From Lentisphaeria bacterium UBA1791 (GTDB lineage Bacteria; Verrucomicrobiota; Lentisphaeria; Victivallales; Victivallaceae): 57,305 nucleotides of DNA. The translations under genes were made by a program, and so were the position numbers. Position 1 is the stretch's first letter; every line of letters starts with the position of its first letter. The notes under the pieces are model-generated. The model was not told the DNA's origin and did not search any database. It saw only the letters and a list, made by a program, of their open reading frames with translations. The stretch covers positions 66,017-123,321 of the forward strand of contig DCFZ01000002.1 in the NCBI GenBank assembly GCA_002314455.1, given 5' to 3'. Below, in pieces: positions 44,032 through 52,246 of this stretch.

Positions 44032-44082
44032 GGGGTGTTTGAGGTGGCGGCATCAAGTCGCGTGAAACTTTTTTGAACTGCA

Positions 44083-44158
44083 CCGTCAAAAAATGAACTA
44101 TTGACAGGCAAAAGCAAGTCGTTTTTCTGCAGGACGGCACGTTGGCACGCAATTTGCT
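44083..44158 (+). promoter_or_regulatory. sigma54 promoter P2 with upstream activator site
   Basis: TTGGCACGCAATTTGCT (44142-44158) has canonical -24/-12 spacing. The upstream site CCGTCAAAAAATGAACT (44083-44099) matches 11 of 17 bases of TGGTCAAAATTTGACCA, including the GTCAAAA core, and ends 42 bp before the promoter. Confidence 0.8.
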
Positions 44159-44194
44159 TTATGATGAAGTGAAACCCGAAACAGGAGGATGAAT

Positions 44195-46363
44195 ATGAAA
44201 AAGTACAGGGAAAAGGTAAGTCACTGGAAAGAGTTGAAGGCGTTGGAGTATTTTGCCAATTTTTTGCGCAATCATCGGGCGCTGATCGAGGACGATGACG
44301 CCTTTGAACACCTTTCCAGCTTGAAATCCCATGAGGAGTGGAAATCGCTGATCCGGAAAAACTTTTCCGCATCGATGATCGAGCGTATGGGAACTTACGG
44401 CGGTCATCGCCCACGCTTGGATTTCGACGATGAAGTCAAGGGCATGCTCGGGGTGATCTGGAATGCCGATTTCGCCCGGGTGAAACTCCGGAAACTGCTG
44501 ATTCCCATCATCGAGGCGCATCTGGCAAATTCTCCGTTGGAAAAATATGCCGACGAAGACTTCCCGAAACGGGCGAAGGAATTGCAGAAGACGTTGAATT
44601 TGAATGAGGTGGAGCTGAATGTCCTGCTCGTTCTCGCTCTGTGCCGGACGAGCCTTCTGAATATGAACGACGGGCACTGTCACCACAGCAGTGAAAACGA
44701 CAAGGCTGTCTTTGTCGCCAAGTGTCTCAATTGCGACGTCGAGGAGGTGATGGCGGCATTAATGGAAAAGGGAAAACTGCGCCGCTTCAATTGCGTGGAT
44801 CACGATTTCGATTGCTGCAACCGGATCGGGGCGTTTCTTTCCGGGGTGATCAGCGAGCCGCTTTCCAACCAATACTTCAAGCGGAGCAACGAGGAAGTCC
44901 TACCGTGGGATTTTTACGGAAATCTCGCCGAAAAGCACGGGGAGCTTTTAAAGCGCATCCTTGCCGGCAACCACCCCGCCAACATCCTCCTTTACGGCGC
45001 GCCGGGGACGGGCAAGACGAGTTTCGCCAGAAGTCTGGCGCATGAGTTGAAGCGCACTTGCTATTTCGTCACCAAGGATACAAATGACGGCAACTGCCGC
45101 TTTGGGGCGGTGCAAGTGTGTGATATGCAAGTAGATGCATCGTCGAGCCTGATCGTTGTCGACGAGGCGGACGAGATGTTGCGCGGCAACCGTTGCGGCG
45201 GTCTTTTTATGCTTTTCGGCTCCAGTGCGCCGACAGGCGATAAGGGGATGCTCAACACCGTTTTGGATGACATTCACACGCCGACGATCTGGATCACCAA
45301 TACGCCTGCCGGGGCGCTCGACGAATCAAGCCGCCGCCGCTTCGATTATTCGATCCGCTTTGAGCCGCTTTCTGATTTTCAGCGTAAGGCGATCTGGCGC
45401 AACAACGTCGCCAAAATGCGGCTGGAAAAGTTGGTGAGCGACGAACTTCAGGAAAAATTCGCCTCGCTCTATCCGGTGAGCGCGGGCGGCATCACATTGG
45501 CTTTGCAGAATCTCGTTAAACTTGATCCGAAGCCAGCGGAAGTCGAATCGCTCATTGAGAAACTGATGGCGCCCCACTGCGAGTTGCTTCAGCTGCCGAC
45601 CGCAAGTGACAAGATGCTGCCCGCCAAGGATTACACGCTCGACGGCTTGAACATCAGGGGCGCACTGAAACTTGACCGCATCATCGAGGCGGTGCGCAAC
45701 TTCCGCAGCGGCAAGTCGGGCGGCGTTGACCGGCCGCGGATGAACCTTCTGCTTTCCGGCGCGCCGGGGACGGGCAAGACGGAGTTCGTCAAGTACCTCG
45801 GAAGCGTCCTGCAAGCCAAGGTCGTCGTCAAAATGGGGAGCGACCTCCTCGATATGTACGTCGGCGGCACGGAGCAGCGCATCAAACAGGCTTTTGCGCA
45901 GGCGGAAGCGGAAAAGGCGATCCTCTTTCTCGACGAGATCGACGGTCTTGTGCAAAGCCGCGACCGTGCCCAGCGCAGTTGGGAAGTGACGCAGGTCAAC
46001 GAACTCCTCTATCAGATGGAAAATTTCAGCGGCGTGATGATCGGAGCGACCAACTTTCTCGCCAATCTCGATCCGGCGATCCTGCGCCGCTTCACGTTCA
46101 AATTGGAGTTCGACTATCTCGACGATGCGGGGAAGATCCTCTTTTTCGAGCGGATGTTTGAAACGAAACTTACCGCTGCCGAAGCGGCGCGTCTTGCGGC
46201 GATCCCGCGTCTTGCGCCCGGCGATTTCCGCACGGTGCGTCAGGGGCTCTTTTACCTCGACGACGGCGCGGACAATCACGTCCGGCTCGCCGAATTGGAG
46301 CGCGAGAGCGCGGCAAAGAGCGTCAACCGCGCTTCGGCGGAAAAACGCTCGATCGGGTTTTAG
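44195..46363 (+). CDS. tandem AAA+ ATPase
   Basis: 722 aa with two AAA+ modules. Module 1: Walker A GAPGTGKT (268-275), Walker B LIVVDEAD (319-326), RRRFDY. Module 2: Walker A GAPGTGKT (522-529), Walker B ILFLDEID (576-583), RRF around 631. The N-terminal 240 residues are helical with a His/Cys patch (HCHHSSENDKAVFVAKCLNC) and a winged-helix look. ATPases of this kind remodel proteins. Two intact sites mean it should hydrolyse ATP. Ribosome-binding AGGAGG fixes ATG 44195. It heads a sigma54-controlled operon with the gene at 46368. Confidence 0.85.
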   Translation: MKKYREKVSHWKELKALEYFANFLRNHRALIEDDDAFEHLSSLKSHEEWKSLIRKNFSASMIERMGTYGGHRPRLDFDDEVKGMLGVIWNADFARVKLRKLLIPIIEAHLANSPLEKYADEDFPKRAKELQKTLNLNEVELNVLLVLALCRTSLLNMNDGHCHHSSENDKAVFVAKCLNCDVEEVMAALMEKGKLRRFNCVDHDFDCCNRIGAFLSGVISEPLSNQYFKRSNEEVLPWDFYGNLAEKHGELLKRILAGNHPANILLYGAPGTGKTSFARSLAHELKRTCYFVTKDTNDGNCRFGAVQVCDMQVDASSSLIVVDEADEMLRGNRCGGLFMLFGSSAPTGDKGMLNTVLDDIHTPTIWITNTPAGALDESSRRRFDYSIRFEPLSDFQRKAIWRNNVAKMRLEKLVSDELQEKFASLYPVSAGGITLALQNLVKLDPKPAEVESLIEKLMAPHCELLQLPTASDKMLPAKDYTLDGLNIRGALKLDRIIEAVRNFRSGKSGGVDRPRMNLLLSGAPGTGKTEFVKYLGSVLQAKVVVKMGSDLLDMYVGGTEQRIKQAFAQAEAEKAILFLDEIDGLVQSRDRAQRSWEVTQVNELLYQMENFSGVMIGATNFLANLDPAILRRFTFKLEFDYLDDAGKILFFERMFETKLTAAEAARLAAIPRLAPGDFRTVRQGLFYLDDGADNHVRLAELERESAAKSVNRASAEKRSIGF

Positions 46364-46367
46364 CGAA

Positions 46368-46826
46368 ATGATGGAAAAAACGATGATGTGTGAACAGAAA
46401 TTCGATTTGGAGCAAGTGCGCCCCGGGAAAAAAGTGTTGTACCTGATCGAGCAGGAAAAAATGGATCAGGTTTCATCCGAATTGCCGGAACTTTTGGAAT
46501 ATGCCGGCATTGCGGCGGATCGCGTGGTCCGCGACGATTTGCATGCGTCAACCGGCACGGAAATTCTCAACCGGATCAGTCTGCTTCACGCCGGGGATTG
46601 TTTTGTTTTGGACGATTTGCAGTCGGTCAAAAAGGAATCGCCGTTTCCCGCCGCAGAATTTCAGCTTTCATTTGCCCGATCGCTCTTTCGCTTGGCAAGC
46701 AGTAATGGAGTCAATTGCGTGATCGTCGCGTCTTCGCGTCTTGATTATCTGGAACTGCTGAAATCCGAGGCTGATCTTGTCGTCGACGACGATTGGAAAG
46801 GAAAAGGCACGCAAAATGAGGGATGA
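46368..46826 (+). CDS. unknown small partner of the AAA+ ATPase
   Basis: 152 aa, 4 bp after the ATPase and certainly in its operon. Acidic alpha/beta protein: KKVLYLIEQEKMDQ, a CFVLDDLQ that could be a Walker-B-like strand, NGVNCVIVASSRLDYLELLK. No Walker A, so not a stand-alone ATPase. No family recognised. Start uncertain among ATG 46368, 46371 and 46383, with no strong ribosome-binding site (probably translationally coupled). Confidence 0.65.
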   Translation: MMEKTMMCEQKFDLEQVRPGKKVLYLIEQEKMDQVSSELPELLEYAGIAADRVVRDDLHASTGTEILNRISLLHAGDCFVLDDLQSVKKESPFPAAEFQLSFARSLFRLASSNGVNCVIVASSRLDYLELLKSEADLVVDDDWKGKGTQNEG

Positions 46827-46890
46827 TTTCGCCGCCGCGGTCTCCGGCGTTTGCATGATCGTCAACGCCGTCGTCAAGGCAAATATCTGA
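46816..46890 (+). CDS. possible 24-codon peptide
   Basis: Overlaps the end of the previous gene; reads MRDDFAAAVSGVCMIVNAVV then KANI and TGA. A short amphipathic-hydrophobic segment without a ribosome-binding site. Could be translated by coupling; equally possibly meaningless. Confidence 0.22.
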   Translation: MRDDFAAAVSGVCMIVNAVVKANI

Positions 46891-46954
46891 CGGGAATCAT
46901 CGCGGGGAGCACCGGACAAGCACCGGACAAGTTAATTCCTCTTTTACAGAAAAT

Positions 46955-47017
46955 AACCGGCATCCGCCATCGAAGGGACTTGCAACCCTCGAAAGAACCG
47001 GGATGCCGGTTGATTTT
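46955..47017. terminator. terminator with tRNA T-arm-like inner hairpin
   Basis: AACCGGCATCC (46955-46965) pairs with GGATGCCGGTT (47001-47011), T6 after. The enclosed part contains CGAAGGGACTTGCAACCCTC, an inner hairpin that on the minus strand looks like a tRNA T arm (GGGTTGCAAGTCCC). Serves both convergent genes. Confidence 0.7.
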
Positions 47018-47557
47018 TTACCACTGCCAGGAGACGACAACGTCGTAGGAACCGGCGGCGTAGCAGTCGATCTCGTATTCGTTGTAGATGAAATGCAGTC
47101 CATCCTTGCCGAAGTAGAAGTTTTCGATCGGCTTGGGTTCCTGCTGTAATTGCTTCATCAATTCTGCATAATCCTTGACCTTTTGCTGTTTGACAAGCGC
47201 GGCTTTGATCGCGCGGTCGAGTTCGGCGAGCTTTTCGCCGGGGGCGATGTCGGCGAGCGTCAGTTTTTTCCCAGTCTTGCGGTCGATGGAGCCGACGGTG
47301 ATCGTCCGGCTGTTGTGTGCGCCGCCGCTGTAGGAATAGTTTTCGATCCGGAAACTCACGACGCGTTGATCGGCGTAGACGACCTCTCTTTCCGTATTGT
47401 CGAACAACGCTTCCAAAAGATTGCGGGAAATGAGATACTCTCCGTTTTCATCGCGATCTTTGGCAAAATCAGCGACTGCATCGACAAAACGATCCCTTCC
47501 CGTTGCGGGCAATGCCGCGACGGCGAAAAAGCATAAGACAAAAAGCAAATTTTTCAT
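47018..47557 (-). CDS. secreted DUF3298-family protein (paralogue of 1844-2383)
   Basis: 179 aa, signal peptide KNLLFVLCFFAVAALPATG, then the same domain as the gene at 1844: YSGGAHNSRTITVGSIDRKT, LTLADIAPGEKLAELDRAIK, ENFYFGKDGLHFIYNEYEID. The paralogues share most of the last 90 residues. Start 47557 fixed by GGGAGG. Promoter upstream (47576-47603). Confidence 0.8.
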   Translation of the reverse strand: MKNLLFVLCFFAVAALPATGRDRFVDAVADFAKDRDENGEYLISRNLLEALFDNTEREVVYADQRVVSFRIENYSYSGGAHNSRTITVGSIDRKTGKKLTLADIAPGEKLAELDRAIKAALVKQQKVKDYAELMKQLQQEPKPIENFYFGKDGLHFIYNEYEIDCYAAGSYDVVVSWQW

Positions 47558-47575
47558 ATTTCCTCCCGATGCCAT

Positions 47576-47603
47576 AATATAACCGCCGCCGCGACAAAAT
47601 CAA
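47576..47603 (-). promoter_or_regulatory. promoter of DUF3298 paralogue
   Basis: Minus strand TTGATT (47598-47603), 16 bp, TATATT (47576-47581). Confidence 0.55.
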
Positions 47604-47632
47604 TCGCGACGGCGGTGCTTTGTGGCTTTTGT

Positions 47633-47839
47633 TTACGGAAGTTCCACCCAACGCTTGTAGCGGTTGCAGCTGAAAGCCCCGCTCCGGTTGGCGTTCCACG
47701 CCGTGCAGTGGGCGGAAATATTGTTGTAGCGTACGCGAGGCGATGCGCAGGAAATAAATTGCAATTCTCTCGGACCATGCCAGTACTGGCACGTCGCGCA
47801 CATTACCCGCTTGGCATCCGTTGCTGTCGAAAACGTCAT
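47633..47839 (-). CDS. small Cys-rich protein under sigma54 control
   Basis: 68 aa, no homologue recognised. Cysteines in VMCATCQYWHG, FISCAS, HCTAWN and FSCNRYKRW give a possible metal-binding (zinc ribbon-like) arrangement. Excellent ribosome-binding site (AAGGAGG) and the same GGAGGTTTTTATGA start context as the activator gene at 56088. P3 stands 54 bp upstream of its start. A true gene in my view. Confidence 0.72.
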   Translation of the reverse strand: MTFSTATDAKRVMCATCQYWHGPRELQFISCASPRVRYNNISAHCTAWNANRSGAFSCNRYKRWVELP

Positions 47840-47892
47840 AAAAACCTCCTTGAAAATGGTTGACGGAGAACCTTTCTCTCCGATGGGACAAC

Positions 47893-47957
47893 AGCATTTC
47901 CCGTGCCAAAGTCATTCTCCGCAGAAAACACTTGTGTCACCGTTCAAAATTTGACCA
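47893..47957 (-). promoter_or_regulatory. sigma54 promoter P3 with upstream activator site
   Basis: Minus-strand promoter TTGGCACGGGAAATGCT (47893-47909), identical in sequence to P4 and P5. The activator site (47941-47957, plus strand CGTTCAAAATTTGACCA) is a half-degenerate copy of the palindrome, 31 bp upstream of the promoter. Confidence 0.78.
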
Positions 47958-47963
47958 ACAAAT

Positions 47964-48001
47964 TTGAAATTATCACAAGGAACGTGCAACTGCAGAATGA
48001 A
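47964..48001 (+). repeat. intergenic sequence related to 56385-56421
   Basis: TTGAAAT...CACAAGGAA.GTG...CTG.AGAAT here matches the segment before the DUF3825 gene at 56385-56421 with about 28 of 37 bases identical. Both lie beyond a sigma54 promoter/activator-site block, so a whole intergenic module appears duplicated. Confidence 0.5.
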
Positions 48002-48019
48002 ATCAGGCAGATAAAAATT

Positions 48020-49096
48020 TTAGGCTTTTACGAAATATATTTCTCCATTTTCATGCTCTTCTTTTCGGAATACTTGCGGATGATCTGATTCATACCAGGA
48101 AGAATTTCCATTGTCAGCAACTTGATAGAAACTTTGGCCATCTGCAGTCCAATATCCATCATACGGGATATCCCCCCAGCACAGCGGTTTTCCTGCATTG
48201 ATTTTTTTCAAATTTTCCCATTCCTCGCGACTCCACGGCAACCGGATTGCACGTACGCTGAGCGAACCGCCGGTGAACCGGAAATTCCACCCTCTTTTAT
48301 ATCCGATTGCACAAAGATTCCCACCAATATCCCAGTTGTCCCACAAATACTGCAGCCATACCGGCGCAGAAGCATAGTCCCACCACGCGCCGGCATAAAT
48401 CATTTTCAAGGCGTTGCGCAACCTTGATTTCCCATTGCTGAAAATAGTGGAATCCCAGCTGTTGTTATAGTAAGGGGGAATGAAAACATATTCCGGGATG
48501 ATGTTATGAGCATCATCATCTTTCTGATATTCCATAAACTGAAGCAAAGTAAAAAACAGATCTTTCCAGTTTTCACTTTGAATTTTTTCCCGTAAAAACG
48601 CCAAGCGTTTTTTCAGGGTTGCAAGATCGCAGCTGCAATCATCCGGATGCAGAAAACTCAGACTTCCCCGCCAAACCAGCGGATCGGCTTCCAACAGCCG
48701 TATTTCATCTTCCGGAAGATGTGCTTTGTATTGCTCATCCTTCAGTTGAGTCTCGTTGAAGTGAGAGGGCAGTTCCCCGTTGTCAAGGAAGGTCAACCCA
48801 TCTTGCTTGAGAATCGCAAAATTGTCCGGCGTGACATCGGTATTGTCCAACAGATTCAGAAGGACGCGGATGCGTTGTGGCGTGTGGCAGTCATCTGCAA
48901 GAAAAATCAGACGGAGCTGGTCTGCATAAGAGGGGGTTCCTTTATGATAGAGCCATTGCGCAAATTCAGAAACGGAATCCTCTTCTGTTTTTCGCCGGTC
49001 CTTGCTCCACCGTCTCCCAATCAGATCAATTTTCTTGAAACAGGAAATAGTCGCTCGCTTGTGCGATTGCGCCGAAAATCTAATCCAGCTGAACAC
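48020..49096 (-). CDS. DUF262 protein A, C-terminal part (other frame)
   Basis: About 358 aa, opening inside the end of the previous frame with WIRFSAQSHKRATISCFKK and continuing as an all-helical DUF262-type body, ending in an aromatic beta region (GYWTADGQSFYQVADNG). No start with a ribosome-binding site, so it is most likely the rest of the gene at 49080-49814, shifted by +1 near 49090. Compared with DUF262-B at 50036, both share a late DGQSF motif and lack an HNH nuclease. Confidence 0.6.
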   Translation of the reverse strand: MFSWIRFSAQSHKRATISCFKKIDLIGRRWSKDRRKTEEDSVSEFAQWLYHKGTPSYADQLRLIFLADDCHTPQRIRVLLNLLDNTDVTPDNFAILKQDGLTFLDNGELPSHFNETQLKDEQYKAHLPEDEIRLLEADPLVWRGSLSFLHPDDCSCDLATLKKRLAFLREKIQSENWKDLFFTLLQFMEYQKDDDAHNIIPEYVFIPPYYNNSWDSTIFSNGKSRLRNALKMIYAGAWWDYASAPVWLQYLWDNWDIGGNLCAIGYKRGWNFRFTGGSLSVRAIRLPWSREEWENLKKINAGKPLCWGDIPYDGYWTADGQSFYQVADNGNSSWYESDHPQVFRKEEHENGEIYFVKA

Positions 49097-49814
49097 GGAA
49101 CGTCTCTTTACTGCCGATCATCCTGCGAGTCTGATTTTCCTGCAGGAAATTTTCGAAAAGTTCCCATTCTTTGGCGATTTCCATCTTTTTTTCGGCAGTA
49201 AGAGCAGAGGTCATCAGCAAAGCGCGAATCAGTTCAGCAGAAGTCAACGGGATTTTTCCCGCATTCAACCGCAGAAAAGCCTGATGTTCGTCATCCTCCG
49301 GCGGCAACTCATACTCAATCAGGAGAACGCGTTTCAATGCACAACGGTCGGAAAGGAGATCGGCAAGTGTCGTTCTGCGATCCGCATTATGGAGCCATTG
49401 CGCAATGATCGAGCTTGCCTGTTGCCTGAATTTCCCGCTTAAATCCGGAAGAGCATCCACATACTGCTTGGCCGTAAGATCCCAGAATTTACAGTTCATC
49501 TGCAACTGCAATTCCTCAAAGATCAAACGAAGCGTGGTCAAACGCTGCTGACCATCGACCAGCGTTTTGCAATATTCGTATTTTTCCGTAAGTCCTTGAA
49601 TAGCGGTGGCGGAAATCGTTTTTATGACAACAGGCTGCAATAGATAAATGCTGCGCGTTGTGTTACGGGCAAAATGATAAAGATCCTCCAGCAACGCGGT
49701 GATCTCTCTCTTCCCCCAGCGGTAACCTCTTTGGTAGGAGGGTATGCAGTATAACGTTTTCCCACTCGGGTTAAGAAGCTCAAAAGCACTTTTCTTCATT
49801 TCTTTTTCACTCAT
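49080..49814 (-). CDS. DUF262 protein A, N-terminal part
   Basis: 244 aa with the DUF262 ParB-like core: IPSYQRGYRWGKREI, LVDGQQRLTTL (DGQQRLTT 87-94), FLRLNAGKIPLTSAELIRALLM. DUF262 proteins are the nucleotidase/NTPase parts of GmrSD-like type IV restriction systems. Start ATG 49814 has AGGAG. Expression is from sigma54 promoter P4. The ORF ends at TAG 49080 where the protein logically continues in the next frame. Confidence 0.75.
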   Translation of the reverse strand: MSEKEMKKSAFELLNPSGKTLYCIPSYQRGYRWGKREITALLEDLYHFARNTTRSIYLLQPVVIKTISATAIQGLTEKYEYCKTLVDGQQRLTTLRLIFEELQLQMNCKFWDLTAKQYVDALPDLSGKFRQQASSIIAQWLHNADRRTTLADLLSDRCALKRVLLIEYELPPEDDEHQAFLRLNAGKIPLTSAELIRALLMTSALTAEKKMEIAKEWELFENFLQENQTRRMIGSKETFRVQLD

Positions 49815-49912
49815 TTGTCATTTCTCCTTTCGCTCCCAATGTTTTCTCTCGATCTTTCTCGCGATGTTGAGGGCGTCGGCGGTTTGCCGATTTTTCGCCT
49901 CGCATTTATCAA

Positions 49913-49977
49913 AGCATTTCCCGTGCCAACGTCATCTTCCACAGAAACACCCGGTATCGGTGGTCAAAATTTGACCA
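49913..49977 (-). promoter_or_regulatory. sigma54 promoter P4 with perfect activator palindrome
   Basis: Promoter TTGGCACGGGAAATGCT (minus strand, 49913-49929) and TGGTCAAAATTTGACCA (49961-49977), a perfect 17-bp palindrome, 31 bp upstream. Best copy of the activator site in the window. Confidence 0.85.
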
Positions 49978-49984
49978 ACGAGTG

Positions 49985-50018
49985 CAAAAAAAATCCCGCA
50001 CCGCCGAAACGGTGCGGG
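49985..50018 (-). terminator. terminator of the DUF262-B operon
   Basis: CCCGCACCG (49995-50003) pairs with CGGTGCGGG (50010-50018); on the minus strand a U tract follows. Confidence 0.88.
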
Positions 50019-50035
50019 AGAATATGCGTGAAGAA

Positions 50036-52246
50036 TTACTTTATAAAATCGCGAAGAGTATCTTCGCTGGTGTCTTTATTTACAGAATTTTCAGTTTCGT
50101 TCCATTCTCCACTGTCATTCTTTTTCCACAATTGACCACCACAAGCGATCATGAACGATTGCCCATCTTTGTTAAAAAAGACATCCCATTCTGCAAATAT
50201 ATTAGTTCCTTCTATTGGCTTTGCATTTTGAATTTCCTCTCCGCTAATTAAAGTACTTAAAGCGGGGAGTGTATGAAATTCGTCTAAAACGACATTCCCA
50301 TATGCGTTCCAGTTGTGTTTACGAGTTGCATACAAAATTATCTTATTCCCGTATTTCTTTAGAATTTTTTCGCCACGAGGTTGATTTAAAAGTTTTGAAT
50401 TTGCAAGCATTTGAATCCATTGCGGCGCTTGGTCAGATACTTGTACTTGAACGCTATCATCTGTAATATCTCGAAACACGTCCTTGAAAAATTTTACGAT
50501 AACTTGCTTCCATGTTTCAAATCTTTTTACTAGGGGTATAATATTATTTCCTAAATCATACGCATTATTAAGGTGAGAAATCAAGACTTTGATTAGCTTA
50601 TAATCGTCTGTCTTGTCATTAACTAAGTTCTCTAAGAGTTTTAAACGTTGGTCTAATTTTTCTATAGTATTATCTCGGTAATCAGCTGAAAACAAAACGG
50701 AAATACTCCCCTTGAGGTACTCATATGATTCTGCTTCTCGAATAGCTTGGTTCCAGTCGTTTGAACGCGTGCCGCCGTTGTATATCAGTCTTGCTTTAGC
50801 TATCTCTTCTTCAACTTGCTCTTTTGCTGCACCGGAGGATATTGAGGAGGAGGGGTTAGCAAGAAAATCTAAAATATTATTTGCATTTTTCCCTAACTCG
50901 TTGAGTAAACGCATTGTTCCGATTTCAGTTGCGGTAGAGTTTTCTACAATATTCCATGCAACTCGCATCCAATCATTGAATTGAGTTTGTGCAGTGTCGT
51001 TTAATTGATTGTTTTCAAAAAATTTACAAAGCGCAAAATGAATGAGCCGCTCTTTTTCGCCACCAACATTTCCGTTGGAAAAAATAACATTTCCTTCGTT
51101 ATATCGTGGAATGAGATAAACGTTTTGCCTGTTGTCCCATGATGGCGACGTGCTGATATCTTTTGAAAGAGCGCAAAGAGTAACATATGACTTAATGTTG
51201 TCAAGTGTTTGGCGTAACAAAATCAAAATATTCTTTACGTCGAGTGGGCGTCCGGGGTTTTCATAGATGTCGAAATCCTCGTATTTGTCAGGCAATTGGA
51301 ATAAAACTGTTTTTTGGATGTCTTCTTCGCTCATTAAATACCCTTCGATATCTCCGGCTACGATTAATGCACTGCGCCAGACTTGATTAATGAACGCAAA
51401 ATATAATTCGTCAATGCGTCCGTCTTGTCGCTGCTGCCAAAAGATATCCGTCCAGGCGGTATCCATTTTGATGGCGATGCCATTTCTCGCGTCGTTAAAA
51501 CTTTCCCAATCGTCCGGATTCTGTTGCTCTGCCTGTTTCTGAATGTAGCCGATCAAATCCGCCTTGAAATTTTCAAAATCGGTTAATTGTTCGCCGCGGG
51601 CGTTCATTTTGACGTAGAGATCGTCGACATTTTCCATCGTTCCCATATCTAATGAATAGAATTGAAAACAATTGCCTATCATTGAAAACCACCAAGAGCG
51701 ATATGTGTTGAGCTGTTTCTCGCCGAAACCTTTTTCAATACAATCATCTGGTTCGCCATTTTCGCCGCTCAGCATACGGAGCATTGCGTCGATCGTCGGA
51801 TCCTGTTTCCACTCGGCACGAAACCAGGTTTGATCTCCAATTTGCTTTTTGAGGTCGGTCGGGGCCTGCGGTTTCCAGTCAATAAGCTTTTCGCAAAATT
51901 CACGGGATGAGGTGCGGGTTTCATAGGAAAATTTTTGCAATCTACTTTTTGTTGTTGCATCATTTAAGTATCCGGCGCGCATGGCAATATACCAATGAAG
52001 CAACCACAGTGTTGTCAATCGCTGCTGCCCATCGATGGGGTGGATGTCATCCCTGCAACTGTCTCCGTAAACAAAATCCAAGAGGAGCGGTTGATTGCTT
52101 GTTAATGCCTGTTTCAAACTTTTCAGAAAACGTTTCCGTAAAGCACTTTTCCCTTCTCGCCCTTGCGCGTAATCACGTTGGATAAGCGGGATGGCAATGC
52201 GATGCTTTTCAAGATATGCCCAAAGAGAGGTCAGTTCGCTATTCAT
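50036..52246 (-). CDS. DUF262 protein B
   Basis: 736 aa. The N-terminal DUF262 domain has IPLIQRDYAQGREG (PxxQRxY) and IDGQQRLTT (72-79); the middle is long and helical, and the C-terminal region ends in a beta-rich DGQSF segment. It lacks the HNH nuclease seen in C. Its ATG overlaps the stop of C by 8 bp (coupled). Known DUF262 proteins act in defence against modified phage DNA (GmrSD and relatives) and use NTP. The partner without a nuclease may be a regulator or sensor. Confidence 0.78.
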   Translation of the reverse strand: MNSELTSLWAYLEKHRIAIPLIQRDYAQGREGKSALRKRFLKSLKQALTSNQPLLLDFVYGDSCRDDIHPIDGQQRLTTLWLLHWYIAMRAGYLNDATTKSRLQKFSYETRTSSREFCEKLIDWKPQAPTDLKKQIGDQTWFRAEWKQDPTIDAMLRMLSGENGEPDDCIEKGFGEKQLNTYRSWWFSMIGNCFQFYSLDMGTMENVDDLYVKMNARGEQLTDFENFKADLIGYIQKQAEQQNPDDWESFNDARNGIAIKMDTAWTDIFWQQRQDGRIDELYFAFINQVWRSALIVAGDIEGYLMSEEDIQKTVLFQLPDKYEDFDIYENPGRPLDVKNILILLRQTLDNIKSYVTLCALSKDISTSPSWDNRQNVYLIPRYNEGNVIFSNGNVGGEKERLIHFALCKFFENNQLNDTAQTQFNDWMRVAWNIVENSTATEIGTMRLLNELGKNANNILDFLANPSSSISSGAAKEQVEEEIAKARLIYNGGTRSNDWNQAIREAESYEYLKGSISVLFSADYRDNTIEKLDQRLKLLENLVNDKTDDYKLIKVLISHLNNAYDLGNNIIPLVKRFETWKQVIVKFFKDVFRDITDDSVQVQVSDQAPQWIQMLANSKLLNQPRGEKILKKYGNKIILYATRKHNWNAYGNVVLDEFHTLPALSTLISGEEIQNAKPIEGTNIFAEWDVFFNKDGQSFMIACGGQLWKKNDSGEWNETENSVNKDTSEDTLRDFIK

